In this document: piece by piece, positions 46,011 to 55,411 of the stretch
Layout: every line of letters begins with the position of its first letter
Numbering within the stretch: the stretch's first letter is position 1
NCBI GenBank assembly: GCA_029834535.1
Contig: JAQMWT010000552.1
Location: 62,001 to 126,000, forward strand
Direction: 5' to 3'
DNA: 64,000 bases
Source: Chrysophaeum taylorii
Taxonomy: Eukaryota > Sar > Pelagophyceae > Pelagomonadales > Pelagomonadaceae
Program-made: the position numbers and the translations under genes
The notes under the pieces: model-generated
The model's database searches: none
What the model was told of the DNA's origin: nothing
The model's input: only the letters and a program-made list of their open reading frames with translations

Positions 46011-48284
46011 ATGGACATCGGCGCGCTCGCGTCGGTCGATGCGGCGCTCCTCCAAGCCTGCCTCCAGGGAAACGACGAGGCGGCGGCACAGGCTATCCAG
46101 CACGGGGCCGACGCGACGCGCGCGCGCGACCCGATGGGCGCGACACCGCTGCACATGGCGGCGATCGGCGGTCACCTTGGAACGGCGAAGTGGGTCGTGA
46201 GCAAGGGTGTTTCGGCGAGCACCACCGACGCCCAGGGCGTGCTGCCGCTCCACGCAGCATGCTACGCGGGGTCCCTGAGTGTCGTGATTTGGTTGAGCGA
46301 GGGCGACGAGCGAGACCTTTCGAGTCGACGGGAGCGTCGGTCGCGAGCTTTGGCCGTCATCGACGCCCAAGGCGGCACGCCGCTCCACCACGCCGCGCTC
46401 GGCGGCCGGTTGAACGTCGCGCGGTGGCTCCTCTACCACGGCGCCGACGAGCGCGTCCCGACGGTCGACGGCCTGACTGCCGAGCGCGTCGCGCTCGAGG
46501 TCGGCGAGAGGTGCCTCCCCGTCGTCCGGCTTTTGCGGAGCTACAGCCGCTACAAGCGCGAGCTCGAGCCCGACAGGCCCACCGAACTCCCCCCGCCCTT
46601 CGTCCCCGCGACGGCCGAGGCCCTGCAGGTCGTCGTCCCCCCCCTCCACGTCCCGGGCCCCCCCGGACTCCCGCCCGGCCTCCCGCCCGTCCTCCCCCCC
46701 GGAGCCCTGCCGCCGCCGCCGCCGCCCATCCAGGGCCTCCCGCCGCCGGGCCTCGTCGCGCCGCCTCCCCCGCCCCCCCTCGCCGCCTTTCCCGTCGCGC
46801 CGCCCTACCAGCCGCCCGTCACGGCGCCCGCCGCCGCCAACGACGACGACGACGGCCTCGACGCCGCCGAGCGCGAGGCCCTCGCCGAGGCGGAGCGCGA
46901 GGCGGAGCAGTTCCGCCAGGCCGAGATGCAGCGCCTCATCGCCGAGGAGGACGCAAGGCGGCGCGCGGAGGGTTCGGAGGCCGCCGCCCGACTCGTCGAG
47001 GCCGAGCGCGCGCAACGCCAAGAGGCACGACGGGCCAAGGAACTCGAGGAAGCCGCGACCAAGAAGGCTGTCGACGGCGAGGATTGGCTCAAACGCTACC
47101 AGCAAGAGTGCGCGCGCCGCGAGGCCGAGCGCAGGGAAGCCGAGCGCAAGGAGGACGAGGAACGCGCGTCCCGCCCGCCTCCCGAGACGGACCCCGCCGA
47201 ACCTCCCGCAGTTTTCCTACGCCAACCTCGTCGCGCCGACGATCATCGCGCGCAACTCGAACAACACGAGCCGCCGGCTGAGGGATCACCGCCGCGGCTT
47301 GACAACGCGATCCCGCCGCCACGACTTGCCAACAACAACGGCCATGACGTCCAACCCCCCGAGAGCCGCGACGACGACAATCAGGCGGTCGACGACGACG
47401 ACGACGGGCGCCGTCATCAAAACGACCGCCACCCCGAAGTTCGAGGTCGCGACGAGGATCGCCACCCTGACGTGGGGGGGCACGACGAGGGGCACCGTCC
47501 TGACGATGGGAATCACGACGAGAGGCGCCACCACGCTCGCGATCAAGGTCGCGACGAGGGGCGTCGCGACGCGGGGCGTCACGACGAGGGGCACCGTCCT
47601 GACGATGGGAATCACGACGAGAGGCGCCACCACGCTCGCGATCAAGGTCGCGACGAGGGGCGTCACGACGAGGGGCGTCACGACGAGGGGCGTCACGACG
47701 AGGGGCGTCACGAAGAGGGGCGTCACGAAGAGGGGCGTCACGAAGAGGGGCGCCACCGTGATGTCAGGGGTCGCGACGATCGGTACCGCAGTCACCACGA
47801 CGCCGCCTACGACGATCGGCACCTCCGCCACCTCGAGGATGCCGCCGATCGGCACCGCCGCGGCGACGGCTACGAGGATCGGCACCGCCGGTACGAAACC
47901 AACGTCGACCAGCACTACCACCACCACCCAGAAGACGTTGACGGCGAGGAAGACGGCGACCACGACCGGTCGCGACGGCGCCGGCGCTCGAAGCGGTCGC
48001 GCCGGCACCGAGACGAATCGGACTACCGCCCGCGCGAGGACTCGGACTACTCGGACGACAGCCGGAGCCGCCGCCGCCAGTCCCGACGCCGCCGTCGCCG
48101 AGAAAATTCGGCTTCCCCCCAAGGGGACCCCTACCGCCACCAACTCCGCCGCCCGCGGCGCCGCGGCCCCTCGCCTGCTTCGCGCTCGGCCATGAAACAG
48201 CTCGCGGAGGCGGCCAAGTCCGGCGTCATCCAAGCGGCGGGCGGGGAAGGCTCCGGCTTGTGGGGAGGCGCGATGGCCATGTAC

Positions 48285-48317
<33 letters not shown>

Positions 48318-48338
48318 AGGCATCGGGCCCAAGCCTGA
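46011..48338 (+). CDS. Ankyrin, proline-rich, coiled-coil and charged-repeat protein
   Basis: The first ATG in frame is at 46011 (MDIGALASVDAALLQ), giving 775 residues. Parts in order: four ankyrin repeats (about 5-175: TPLHMAAIGGHLGTAKW, LPLHAACYAGS, TPLHHAALGGRLNVARW); a proline-rich stretch with P-run blocks (about 195-280); a highly charged coiled coil (AEREALAEAEREAEQFRQAE, about 285-400); then 230 residues of Asp/Arg/His/Glu repeats built on GRHDE, including a duplicated 28-residue block; and an Arg/Ser-rich tail (SRRRRRSKRSRRHR, SRSRRRQSRRRRRR). The last feature resembles RS domains of splicing factors. An ankyrin scaffold in the nucleus or RNA-binding complexes is plausible. No enzymatic domain. 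Confidence 0.75.
47478..47760. repeat. Coding minisatellite (15-bp units and an 84-bp duplication)
   Basis: An 84-bp stretch beginning at 47481 recurs exactly at 47580 (offset 99 bp). It is followed by about six 15-bp units CACGA(C/A)GAGGGGCGT to about 47755. All copies stay in the frame of the host gene, encoding GRHDE/GRHEE. Confidence 0.9.
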
Positions 48339-48503
48339 CGTCGAGCTCGCAACACATAAACACATTTTTTTTTCAACGGAACTTCTGGATAGGAATTTTG
48401 TTTTCCCCCCACAGAGAACAAGTCTGCGGTGGTGTATGGATATGGGTGGTCGTGGTGGTGGTGCCTGACGACCGACGTGGTGCCAAAGAGGGTGGCTGCA
48501 GTA

Positions 48504-50684
48504 ATGGCCACCAGGCTGACGTGGGTGGTGGTAGTGTGTGGTGGCATGGCGAGTTTGGGCTGGGAGTGCGTGAATCGGGCTCGCCCCCCGGCGCGACACG
48601 CCGTGGTGGTGATTCCCATGGTCCGCAAGGGCCTTTCGAACCAACGAATGCGCGTGGTTCAGGACATCGTGACTGCGACGCTGCTAGGGTACGCGGTGCG
48701 GCTCCCGCCGAACATTCTTCTGCGCAAGGGCTGCCACTTCCAGTCGACGTGCCATCGGCACCACTCGTCGTCGTCGCACCACTGGTCGAACGCGAGCTTC
48801 TGGACGGCGTACGACCGCGCGCTGACGCTCGAGGCGCTCGCCTCGGTGGGCGTCTGCGTGACGGACCATCCGGCGAGCGAGGTGGGCGTCGCACCGTTGC
48901 AGTGGCCCCAGGCCGCCTCGGGCCTCGAGGAGGCGCGTCGCGTCGTCGCGGAGTGGATCGCCGACGCCGAAACGTCGACGACGAGATCGTCGTCGTCTAG
49001 TAGACCTGCGAGTTTCTACCTCGCCAAGCCAAACCACTGCTGCACGCTCCTCGTGCCCGACTCGGCCGTAGCGTTGCGGCTCGTTGCTGACGTGAATCTC
49101 GCTCTCGTTACGGCCAACCGGTCGCGCCTCCACGCCGAGCAAGTCCTCAACAAAAAGGCTCAGGCGGGCGGGAGCCGCACGTGCGTCGTGCACTGGCGCA
49201 CGAGCGACGACGCGCGCAAGTCGTCGTCGCGGCCGGCGCACAAGGATCGGTACGCCGAAAAAATGCGGGCGGCCATGGAGGCCGTCGACCGCGCGTGCGC
49301 GAGCGGCTGGTTCGCGTTGGGCGACGGCGACCTCGAGCGCGACCCCCGTCTCGTGGCGGTCGGAGGCAGCGTCCTCTCGAAGGCTTCCTTTCGCGGCGTC
49401 GTCGACTGGCGTCGAGAGTACGGAGACTGGGACGACCTCCTCGCAATGGTCGACTTCGAGATCGGTCGTCGCGCGGACGTCTTCGTCGGATCGCCGTTCT
49501 CGCCGTTTTCGGTGTTGATCGCGCTCTCGCGCTTCGACGCCAAGCCCTCGACGACCGTCATGAACGCGACCGTCGACGTCCACGACCACCTCGCCCACGT
49601 CTTTCGCCTCCAGTTTCCCCACGGCTGGGACGCCGTCGTTCGCGACCCTTGCCGGGTACTCGCCGAAATATATCGCGGAAACGTGGCCGCGTCGTCGTGC
49701 GGTTTCCGTACCTATGACCGGCGCCACGACCCCGACGTCCGCGCGGGACTCGTCGGCCTCGCATCGCGACGGGCCTGGGTCGAGACCGCCATGTACAACA
49801 CCGTGCCCCCCGAGGACCGCCTCGTCCGCGTCTACGAGACGTACGACGAGGCACCCGTCTTCGACCATTGGCGCGAGTACGCGTCGCGCTACAGCCGCCA
49901 CTTCCCGCTACCCTGCGAAGAGTGTCCGCCCGTCCACATGCTCGAAATTGGCGTCCAATCCGGCGGCTCGGGCCGCGTCTGGCGCACGTACTACGGCAGT
50001 CGCCTCAGATACGTCGGCGTCGACATCAACCCCCTCTGCAAGGCCCACGAGTCGCCAGCCGACCACATCCACATCGAAATCGGCTCGCAGCTCGACCCCG
50101 ACTTTTTGATCGGGGTCTGCGACGAGTTTGGCCCCTTCGACATCATCATCGACGACGGCGGGCATATGTCGAAAATGATCGACGTCTCCCTCCGAACGCT
50201 CTGGGCGACCCCCCAGTGCATGAAGCCCAACGCGGTCTACGCCGTCGAGGACCTCCACACCATGGTCAGGACCGGCTTCTGCGACGAGCCCGGCACGCAG
50301 GCTCCCCAACCGCCTGACGGCCGCCACAACTCGCTCTGCTCGTCGTTTTCAAACCTTCTCGTCGAGCTCTTCCACTCGATGCACCTCTACTGGTTGGCTG
50401 ATGGCCAGCTCGACCTCAAGCACCGCGACGACGCCGACATCCTGCCCAAGCCCTGGGGAAACTCCGTCTCGGCTATCCACCTCTACGACTCGCTCATGAT
50501 CATTACCAGAAGCCCTACAAAGCCGTACACGCGCATAACGCGCGGCACCTGGCGCACGCCCCTCGTCGCCCCGCCGGATAATCAAACCTCGGACGCGACC
50601 ATGGACGCGATGGCGAGAGCAAAAACCTCAAAGAAAAAGAGACACGACAAGAAGACGTCGCGTCCTCCTCGTCGCTCACACTAG
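48504..50684 (+). CDS. O-fucosyltransferase-like domain fused to a SAM methyltransferase, secreted/Golgi
   Basis: The ATG at 48504 precedes a signal sequence or anchor (MATRLTWVVVVCGGMASLG); the protein is 726 residues. Residues about 35-395 look like a GDP-fucose O-fucosyltransferase-like fold: VVVIPMVRKGLSNQRMRVVQD (the GLxNQR donor-site start), CVVHWRTSDDARK (H-R motif), and RADVFVGSPFSPFSVLIALSR near the end. Residues about 440-680 form a class I methyltransferase: PVHMLEIGVQSGGSGRVWR, YVGVDINPLCKAHE, FGPFDIIIDDGGHMSKM, as in MycE-like and related sugar O-methyltransferases. The C-terminus is basic. Together this suggests transfer and O-methylation of a sugar (such as methyl-fucose) on a secreted glycan. 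The domain order is seen directly; the coupled reaction is inference. Confidence 0.75.
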   Translation: MATRLTWVVVVCGGMASLGWECVNRARPPARHAVVVIPMVRKGLSNQRMRVVQDIVTATLLGYAVRLPPNILLRKGCHFQSTCHRHHSSSSHHWSNASFWTAYDRALTLEALASVGVCVTDHPASEVGVAPLQWPQAASGLEEARRVVAEWIADAETSTTRSSSSSRPASFYLAKPNHCCTLLVPDSAVALRLVADVNLALVTANRSRLHAEQVLNKKAQAGGSRTCVVHWRTSDDARKSSSRPAHKDRYAEKMRAAMEAVDRACASGWFALGDGDLERDPRLVAVGGSVLSKASFRGVVDWRREYGDWDDLLAMVDFEIGRRADVFVGSPFSPFSVLIALSRFDAKPSTTVMNATVDVHDHLAHVFRLQFPHGWDAVVRDPCRVLAEIYRGNVAASSCGFRTYDRRHDPDVRAGLVGLASRRAWVETAMYNTVPPEDRLVRVYETYDEAPVFDHWREYASRYSRHFPLPCEECPPVHMLEIGVQSGGSGRVWRTYYGSRLRYVGVDINPLCKAHESPADHIHIEIGSQLDPDFLIGVCDEFGPFDIIIDDGGHMSKMIDVSLRTLWATPQCMKPNAVYAVEDLHTMVRTGFCDEPGTQAPQPPDGRHNSLCSSFSNLLVELFHSMHLYWLADGQLDLKHRDDADILPKPWGNSVSAIHLYDSLMIITRSPTKPYTRITRGTWRTPLVAPPDNQTSDATMDAMARAKTSKKKRHDKKTSRPPRRSH

Positions 50685-51226
50685 TAGTCGTCGTCGTCGT
50701 CGTCGTCGTCGGTCGCGCCTTCTGGTCTCGTCTCCCTGCAACAGACAGACAGGCAGCGCAGTCTTCCTCTTCCTCTTCTTCTTCTTCTTCTTCTTTTTCT
50801 TCTTCTTCTTCGGAGAAGAGACAAGATCCGATCGTCGTTCGATCGTCGTTGTCGTCGAAACCTGCCCTGTCGCCGCTCATGTCTCTACGCGACGACGACG
50901 ACGACGACGACATGGGGCGGAATATGGCGGCGTCGGGCGGTTGTGGCGGTGGTGGTGGTCCTCCCACGTAGGCGGCGTAGGTGTTCTGTTCGTCGTTCAA
51001 AAGAACAGTATAGTATAGCCCTCCCTCGGAATGAAATTACGGTACAGTGCGCTGCAGACAGAGAGACAGGCGCAAGTCGCGCACGGTATGTGTGTCGTGG
51101 GGCTGCGGCCAGAGAAGAAGAGGGGTGATGGAGCGGCGGATCGCAAAAAGGTGTGTCTCGTAGCAACAAGAAGGGGACAGAAGACTCCTTGCTGCTGCTG
51201 GTGGTGGTGGTGGTGGTGGTCCCTCA
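50685..51226. repeat. Intergenic region with (GTC)n, (TTC)n and (GAC)n
   Basis: GTC run about 50687-50712, TTC/CTT run about 50764-50815, GAC run about 50889-50913, GGT runs near 50944-50960 and 51200-51222. A minus-strand frame (51000-50515) rich in Glu, Thr and Ser runs lacks an ATG and is not annotated as a gene. Confidence 0.65.
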
Positions 51227-52162
51227 TCATCGGACGCCGGAGCGCTCTCCGAAAATATCCTGTCGAACGAGCTCGTAGACGTAAAAGTTGACGCCCGACG
51301 CCGGGAAAAGGCAGACTTTAACGAGCTCGGGGAGGATGCCGCGGTAGAGGCCGGGGAGCCCGTCTTTTTTGAGGATACGGTTGGCGACTTGGAAGAACCA
51401 CTTGTCCGCATCCGTGGAGCCCTTGAGCTGTTGTCTGCGGCGGATGAGATCGAGGGGTTGGACTATAGAGGAGGCGACCAATCCAGCGGCGGCGCCGCAT
51501 AGCATGGAATGCAGAAAGGAGGATCGCGGGGCGCGGTTGTCTCGCGTGTTGGCGACGCCCGCCCTAAAGTATGTGGACGTGTTGAGGGTTTCGTAGACCC
51601 CAAAGTGCAGGCCAACGTTCAGGCCCTGGCATAACTGCGTCGTCAAGAGCCCGCGAGAGAGGAAGGTCGGGCCGTGATGGCGGTAGAGCGATTTGAGCGT
51701 GGGCAGGATCGAGGCCCACTCGGCACCCCGCGAGATGTTGGTCCTGGCGATGTCGAGGGGGTAGGCGAGGGTTATGTTGAGCCCTCCCGCGAGGACGCCC
51801 GCGGCGACGCGAACGCCAAAGCCGACGTCGACCTCGCTCCGCCAGAACGGTCGCATCGCGTTTTTCACGTGCTCGTAGACGACGTAGTTCGAGCCCGTCG
51901 TTGCCATTTTCTGGAGGATCGAGGCCCCGTTCCCCTTCCAGAACGAGACGAACCCCTCGCCCGCGCGAACGTTGAGCAGGTACCGGAAACTCCCGAGGCT
52001 CGCCGCGCCGCGATCAACGACGACCTCGCTGCCTGCGGTCTGCAGCAAGATGGTGCTCCGAGATAACGGCGCCGTCATCGTCTTCACCACCCCGCCAGCG
52101 ACGGCACCACTCACGAAGTTCACATACAGTGGGCTCGCGCCAATTTTATCATCATCGCTCAT
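51227..52162 (-). CDS. Mitochondrial carrier family (SLC25) protein
   Basis: The ATG at 52162 (MSDDDKIGASPLYVNF) gives 311 residues, the standard carrier length. There are three repeats of about 100 residues, each with a signature: FVSGAVAGGVVKTMTAPLSR (PLSR replaces PxDxxK), ALAYPLDIARTNI-like LAYPLDIARTNI in repeat 2, and SSIVQPLDLIRRRQQLKG in repeat 3. The second halves have FWKGNGASILQKMATTGSNY and LYRGILPELVKV, matching the adenine-nucleotide carrier-like motif. It exchanges metabolites across the inner mitochondrial membrane. The nucleotide-carrier style motifs suggest a nucleotide or related cargo, but the substrate is not certain. The longer upstream open frame overlaps the divergent EML gene and is not used. 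Confidence 0.9.
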   Translation of the reverse strand: MSDDDKIGASPLYVNFVSGAVAGGVVKTMTAPLSRSTILLQTAGSEVVVDRGAASLGSFRYLLNVRAGEGFVSFWKGNGASILQKMATTGSNYVVYEHVKNAMRPFWRSEVDVGFGVRVAAGVLAGGLNITLAYPLDIARTNISRGAEWASILPTLKSLYRHHGPTFLSRGLLTTQLCQGLNVGLHFGVYETLNTSTYFRAGVANTRDNRAPRSSFLHSMLCGAAAGLVASSIVQPLDLIRRRQQLKGSTDADKWFFQVANRILKKDGLPGLYRGILPELVKVCLFPASGVNFYVYELVRQDIFGERSGVR

Positions 52163-52262
52163 CGTACAGAAGATAGATAGATAGATAGATAGATAACCCC
52201 CCGAGCGGGAGCGATATCTATCCCGTTCGGTCGTGAAACCGTCGTTACAAGTAGTAAGTACT
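52163..52262. promoter_or_regulatory. 100-bp bidirectional promoter region with (GATA)n
   Basis: Separates the start codons of the carrier (-) and the WD40 gene (+). Contains a GATA run (about 52170-52194). Confidence 0.5.
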
Positions 52263-54974
52263 ATGGACGACGCGAGCATCATGGACCTTGTCGTGGGAAA
52301 GATCGAGGCCCGCATTGGCGGTCGGTCCGGCACGAAGATGCTGCGCGAGGTGCGGCGCGTGGTTGCCCCATTTGTCGGGCACAACGGATGGATCTCGGCC
52401 GGCCAGTTGAAGAAAGCCCTCGAGTATTGGGTCGTCGGCGTCGACCTCGACGGATTCTGCGACCGGTTCGTCGCCAAGCAGCACAATAAGCTGTCGGTCG
52501 CGAGGCTGGGGGCGGAGCTGATCGCGCACTCATCGGGCGAAGCGGTGCGGCCGTCGACGGCCGAGTCGTCGTCGTCGGTCGCGTCGTCGCGGTCCGCGCT
52601 GGCTTCGGCTCTCGTGCGCGATCAGATTCCGGGGGCATCGGACATCCCCCAGCGCGCCGTGGGAATGCTGGTAAAGCGATGCCGCGCCGTGAGCGACGGC
52701 CACCGACACCTCGCGCTCCCGCAGTGGAAGGTCGCGCTCCGCGCCGTCGCGCCGCAACTTCGGGATCGCGACCTCGAGGATCTCTGGCGCGCCTGCGACG
52801 GCGACTACGCCAGGTTCGCTGCGGACTTGTTTCGCGAGGACGAGACAACGGAAGAGCAGCCGCCGCCGCCGCCGCCCGTCCAGGAGGTGAGCGTCGAGGA
52901 ACCTCGAGAGGAGGAAATGCCTCGGCCGAAAGTCGAACAAGCCTGGGCCGCCGCGCCAAAGGATGAGACGCAGGACCTCACGCTGGCGCGCGTCCACGGC
53001 TTCGGCGGAGGCAAGCTCCTGGGCGTCGACGCAGGTGCACTCGTCTACGCGACCGGATCCGTCGTCGTAGCCGGCGAGAAGTTCTTCTATCTCGAGCACG
53101 CCAAGGAGGTGACGGCCCTGTGCGTCCGCGACGGGCTCTGCTGCTCGGCCGACGCCGACGGCATCCGCGTGTGGCGCACGGACTCGGCCCGCCACCACGT
53201 GGCTTGGCTTGGCCGCGGTCTCTTCGCGGCGGTGACAGCTGTTGCCCTCGCGCGCGATTTCGTCTTGGCAGTCGGCGAACGCGCCGAGGCGAGGACGACC
53301 GTAGGCGTCGCGCTCTTCGGGGTCACCACCGGCGACCTCCTCGGGGAAGAGGTCGCGACCTCCACTGGGCGCCGCATAGCGACCGCCCAAGCCGCCGCCG
53401 ACGACGACGACTGCTTCTTCGTCACCGCGGGCGACGGCCACGTCTGCTTCTGGCAATTGACGACGACGATCGCGCCCGTGCTTTTGGCCACGCCGGGGCG
53501 CTTCGGCGCCAAGGTCCCCAAGCCGCGCGCCCTTCTGGACGCAGCCTTTGCGCCGCGCGACGCATCGACGGAGGGACCAAGGGTCGCGTTCCTCGCAGGC
53601 GACGACGGCCGCGTCTACGTCTTTCGCGACGCGACTTGCCACGCGTCGTTCGCCGCGCACGACGGTCCGATCAACGCGCTATGCTGCTCACGCGGGGGGG
53701 GGGACGATGCGGCGCTCCGCCTCGTCTCGGGGGGCCACGACGCCAAACTCAAGCTCTGGACGGGCACGAACCTCGCGCTTTCCGCCGAGTGCGCGCTGCC
53801 CGCGTCGCCTCGCGGCACCGTCGTCGCGGCCGTCGTCTGCCGCGGAGACGCCTGGTGCGTCGCGACAGCGCGCGGCTCGATCCTCGACTGCGACCTCCTC
53901 GGCAGCACAAAAAAGCGCGGCCGCGCCGTTGGCGTGGTGCGCGGCCGAATTGCCGGCGGCCACCGAGCTCCCGTCCGAGCCGTCGCGGCACACCCCGCAG
54001 ATCCCCGTAAGTTTGCGACCACCGGCGACGACCGCCGCCTCGTGACCTGGAGCCTCGATGCCGACAACGACGGCATCCTCCAGACGGCGCGCCTCGACAC
54101 CCCCGGCACCGCGCTCGCCTACGATCACGCGCCTCCCGACGCCTTTGGCGGCGGCGGCGTCGTCGTCGTCGACGCCCTCGTCGTCGGCTGCGCCTCGGGA
54201 GACGTTGTCAGATGCGACCCGACGACCCTCGCTGTGGCCAAGACGGCCAAGCTGAGCAAACACGCCATCACGGCGCTCCGCCCGGTCCCTTCCAAGGGGG
54301 GTCTCCTCGTGGTCGCCACGGCGTCTGGCGAAGTCCTCGTCACCGCGCGCCGCGCGCCGCGCGCGCTCCGATCGCTCCGCGGACACCTCGCGCGCGTCCG
54401 CAGCCTCGACTTGGCCGACGAGGCCGTCCTCCGCTCCCAAGACGACGCCGGCCACACCTTCTTCTGGCTCCTCGACGGCGCCAACTCGCGACGGCTCGAC
54501 AAACCCCGCGTCGACGCCTGGCACGCCGAGCCGGACGTCGTCGCTGTCACCAAGGCCAACAACAGTCGACAGCTTTTCGCAATCGCTACAGCCACCGGCC
54601 TTCACCTCGGCACGAGGCCTCGCGAGGGCGAATCCAGAGGGAACTGGGGCCACGTCCGCGGCATTTCCGCGCTCGCCTTCCTCGCGGACGACAAACATCT
54701 CGTCACGCTTGGAGTCGACGACCGCGCCCTCTTCGTCTGGGCCGTCCGAGAGTACGACGACGACCTCTCCGACGACAACAATGATGCCGCCAGCGTTCTT
54801 GACCAGGCCTTCCTCCAGCAACGCGACGACGGCGACGACGAATCCTGCGCGACCCCCCACTCCCTAACAACTGCAACCCCGACATCATCCAACCTACACC
54901 ACGCCCAGCCTCCTGCCTGGGCTACAGCGAGGCCCTCCTCCGTCGCCTCCTCGGACTACGCGTGGCCATTTTAG
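52263..54974 (+). CDS. EML-type WD40 protein (HELP-like motif) with degenerate N-terminal EF-hand region
   Basis: The ATG at 52263 (MDDASIMDLVVGKIEAR) gives 903 residues. The N-terminal 200 residues are helical, with two EF-hand-like segments (NGWISAGQLKKALEYWVV, ALPQWKVALRAVAPQLRDRD) that lack full calcium loops. A Pro/Glu-rich linker follows. From about residue 250, LARVHGFGGG with ALVYATGSVVVAG and HAKEVTALCV resembles the HELP/TAPE start of EML proteins, and about twelve WD40 repeats make two propellers: HDGPINALCCS, SGGHDAKLKLWT, GHRAPVRAVAAHPADPRKFA, TGDDRRLVTWS, LRGHLARVRSLDLADE, RGISALAFLADDKHLVTLG. EML proteins bind microtubules or, in algae, cilia and flagella. The C-terminal 60 residues are acidic, then Ser/Pro-rich. 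Confidence 0.8.
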   Translation: MDDASIMDLVVGKIEARIGGRSGTKMLREVRRVVAPFVGHNGWISAGQLKKALEYWVVGVDLDGFCDRFVAKQHNKLSVARLGAELIAHSSGEAVRPSTAESSSSVASSRSALASALVRDQIPGASDIPQRAVGMLVKRCRAVSDGHRHLALPQWKVALRAVAPQLRDRDLEDLWRACDGDYARFAADLFREDETTEEQPPPPPPVQEVSVEEPREEEMPRPKVEQAWAAAPKDETQDLTLARVHGFGGGKLLGVDAGALVYATGSVVVAGEKFFYLEHAKEVTALCVRDGLCCSADADGIRVWRTDSARHHVAWLGRGLFAAVTAVALARDFVLAVGERAEARTTVGVALFGVTTGDLLGEEVATSTGRRIATAQAAADDDDCFFVTAGDGHVCFWQLTTTIAPVLLATPGRFGAKVPKPRALLDAAFAPRDASTEGPRVAFLAGDDGRVYVFRDATCHASFAAHDGPINALCCSRGGGDDAALRLVSGGHDAKLKLWTGTNLALSAECALPASPRGTVVAAVVCRGDAWCVATARGSILDCDLLGSTKKRGRAVGVVRGRIAGGHRAPVRAVAAHPADPRKFATTGDDRRLVTWSLDADNDGILQTARLDTPGTALAYDHAPPDAFGGGGVVVVDALVVGCASGDVVRCDPTTLAVAKTAKLSKHAITALRPVPSKGGLLVVATASGEVLVTARRAPRALRSLRGHLARVRSLDLADEAVLRSQDDAGHTFFWLLDGANSRRLDKPRVDAWHAEPDVVAVTKANNSRQLFAIATATGLHLGTRPREGESRGNWGHVRGISALAFLADDKHLVTLGVDDRALFVWAVREYDDDLSDDNNDAASVLDQAFLQQRDDGDDESCATPHSLTTATPTSSNLHHAQPPAWATARPSSVASSDYAWPF

Positions 54975-55411
54975 CTCTACTACTCTCTTGGGGACATTCC
55001 CCACCTCGACTCTCTTCCGTCTTGTCTTGGTCCGTTTCTTCTCTTTTCGCCCGCACGTCGTGGGTGTCGTCGGCGGCGGCGGCGGCCTTTGTGTATTAAT
55101 CCAGTTCGAATATTGAAACGTATTGCCTTCGCCTATCCGGCATCTCCCACGTCGCCGCACACCCCTCCCGGTCTCAGCAGTCGACCTTTAAAAACCCAAA
55201 GGCACGTCCCTCATGTCGCAGCGCACCAAAAAAACCTTCAAGCACCCCCCTTCTCAGCAGTCGACCTCTTAAATAAATACCCAAAGCCTCTCAACGCCCG
55301 TGCCCCCCCTTTTCGGAGTCGACTTATTATAAACCCCTCCTCGACTTGGACCCCCCATACGGCGTGTACAAGTTGTAGTGGCGAAACCGCTTCCGCAAGC
55401 GCTTCCCCATC
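54975..55411. other. Intergenic region with dispersed repeat copies
   Basis: Contains a repeat related to about 1510-1605: CCGGCATC, CACGT, GCCGCACA, then CAGTCGACCTTTAAAAAC. The shorter core CAGCAGTCGACCT(C/T)TTAAA recurs within about 80 bp (near 55178 and 55255), with AGTCGACTTATTATAAA at 55317. No gene before the ATG at 55412. Confidence 0.55.

Noticed and set aside
47286-48644. 452-residue minus-strand frame of VTPLVVTP repeats
   Set aside because: Antisense to the ankyrin/charged-repeat gene; its sequence is fully explained by the 15-bp coding repeat and it has no homologous domain.
50515-51000. 161-residue minus-strand frame with Glu, Thr and Ser runs
   Set aside because: No ATG, built almost entirely from microsatellites, overlaps the end of a well-supported gene on the other strand.
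53688-54860. 390-residue minus-strand frame
   Set aside because: Antisense to the WD40 gene; no recognisable domain and no independent support.
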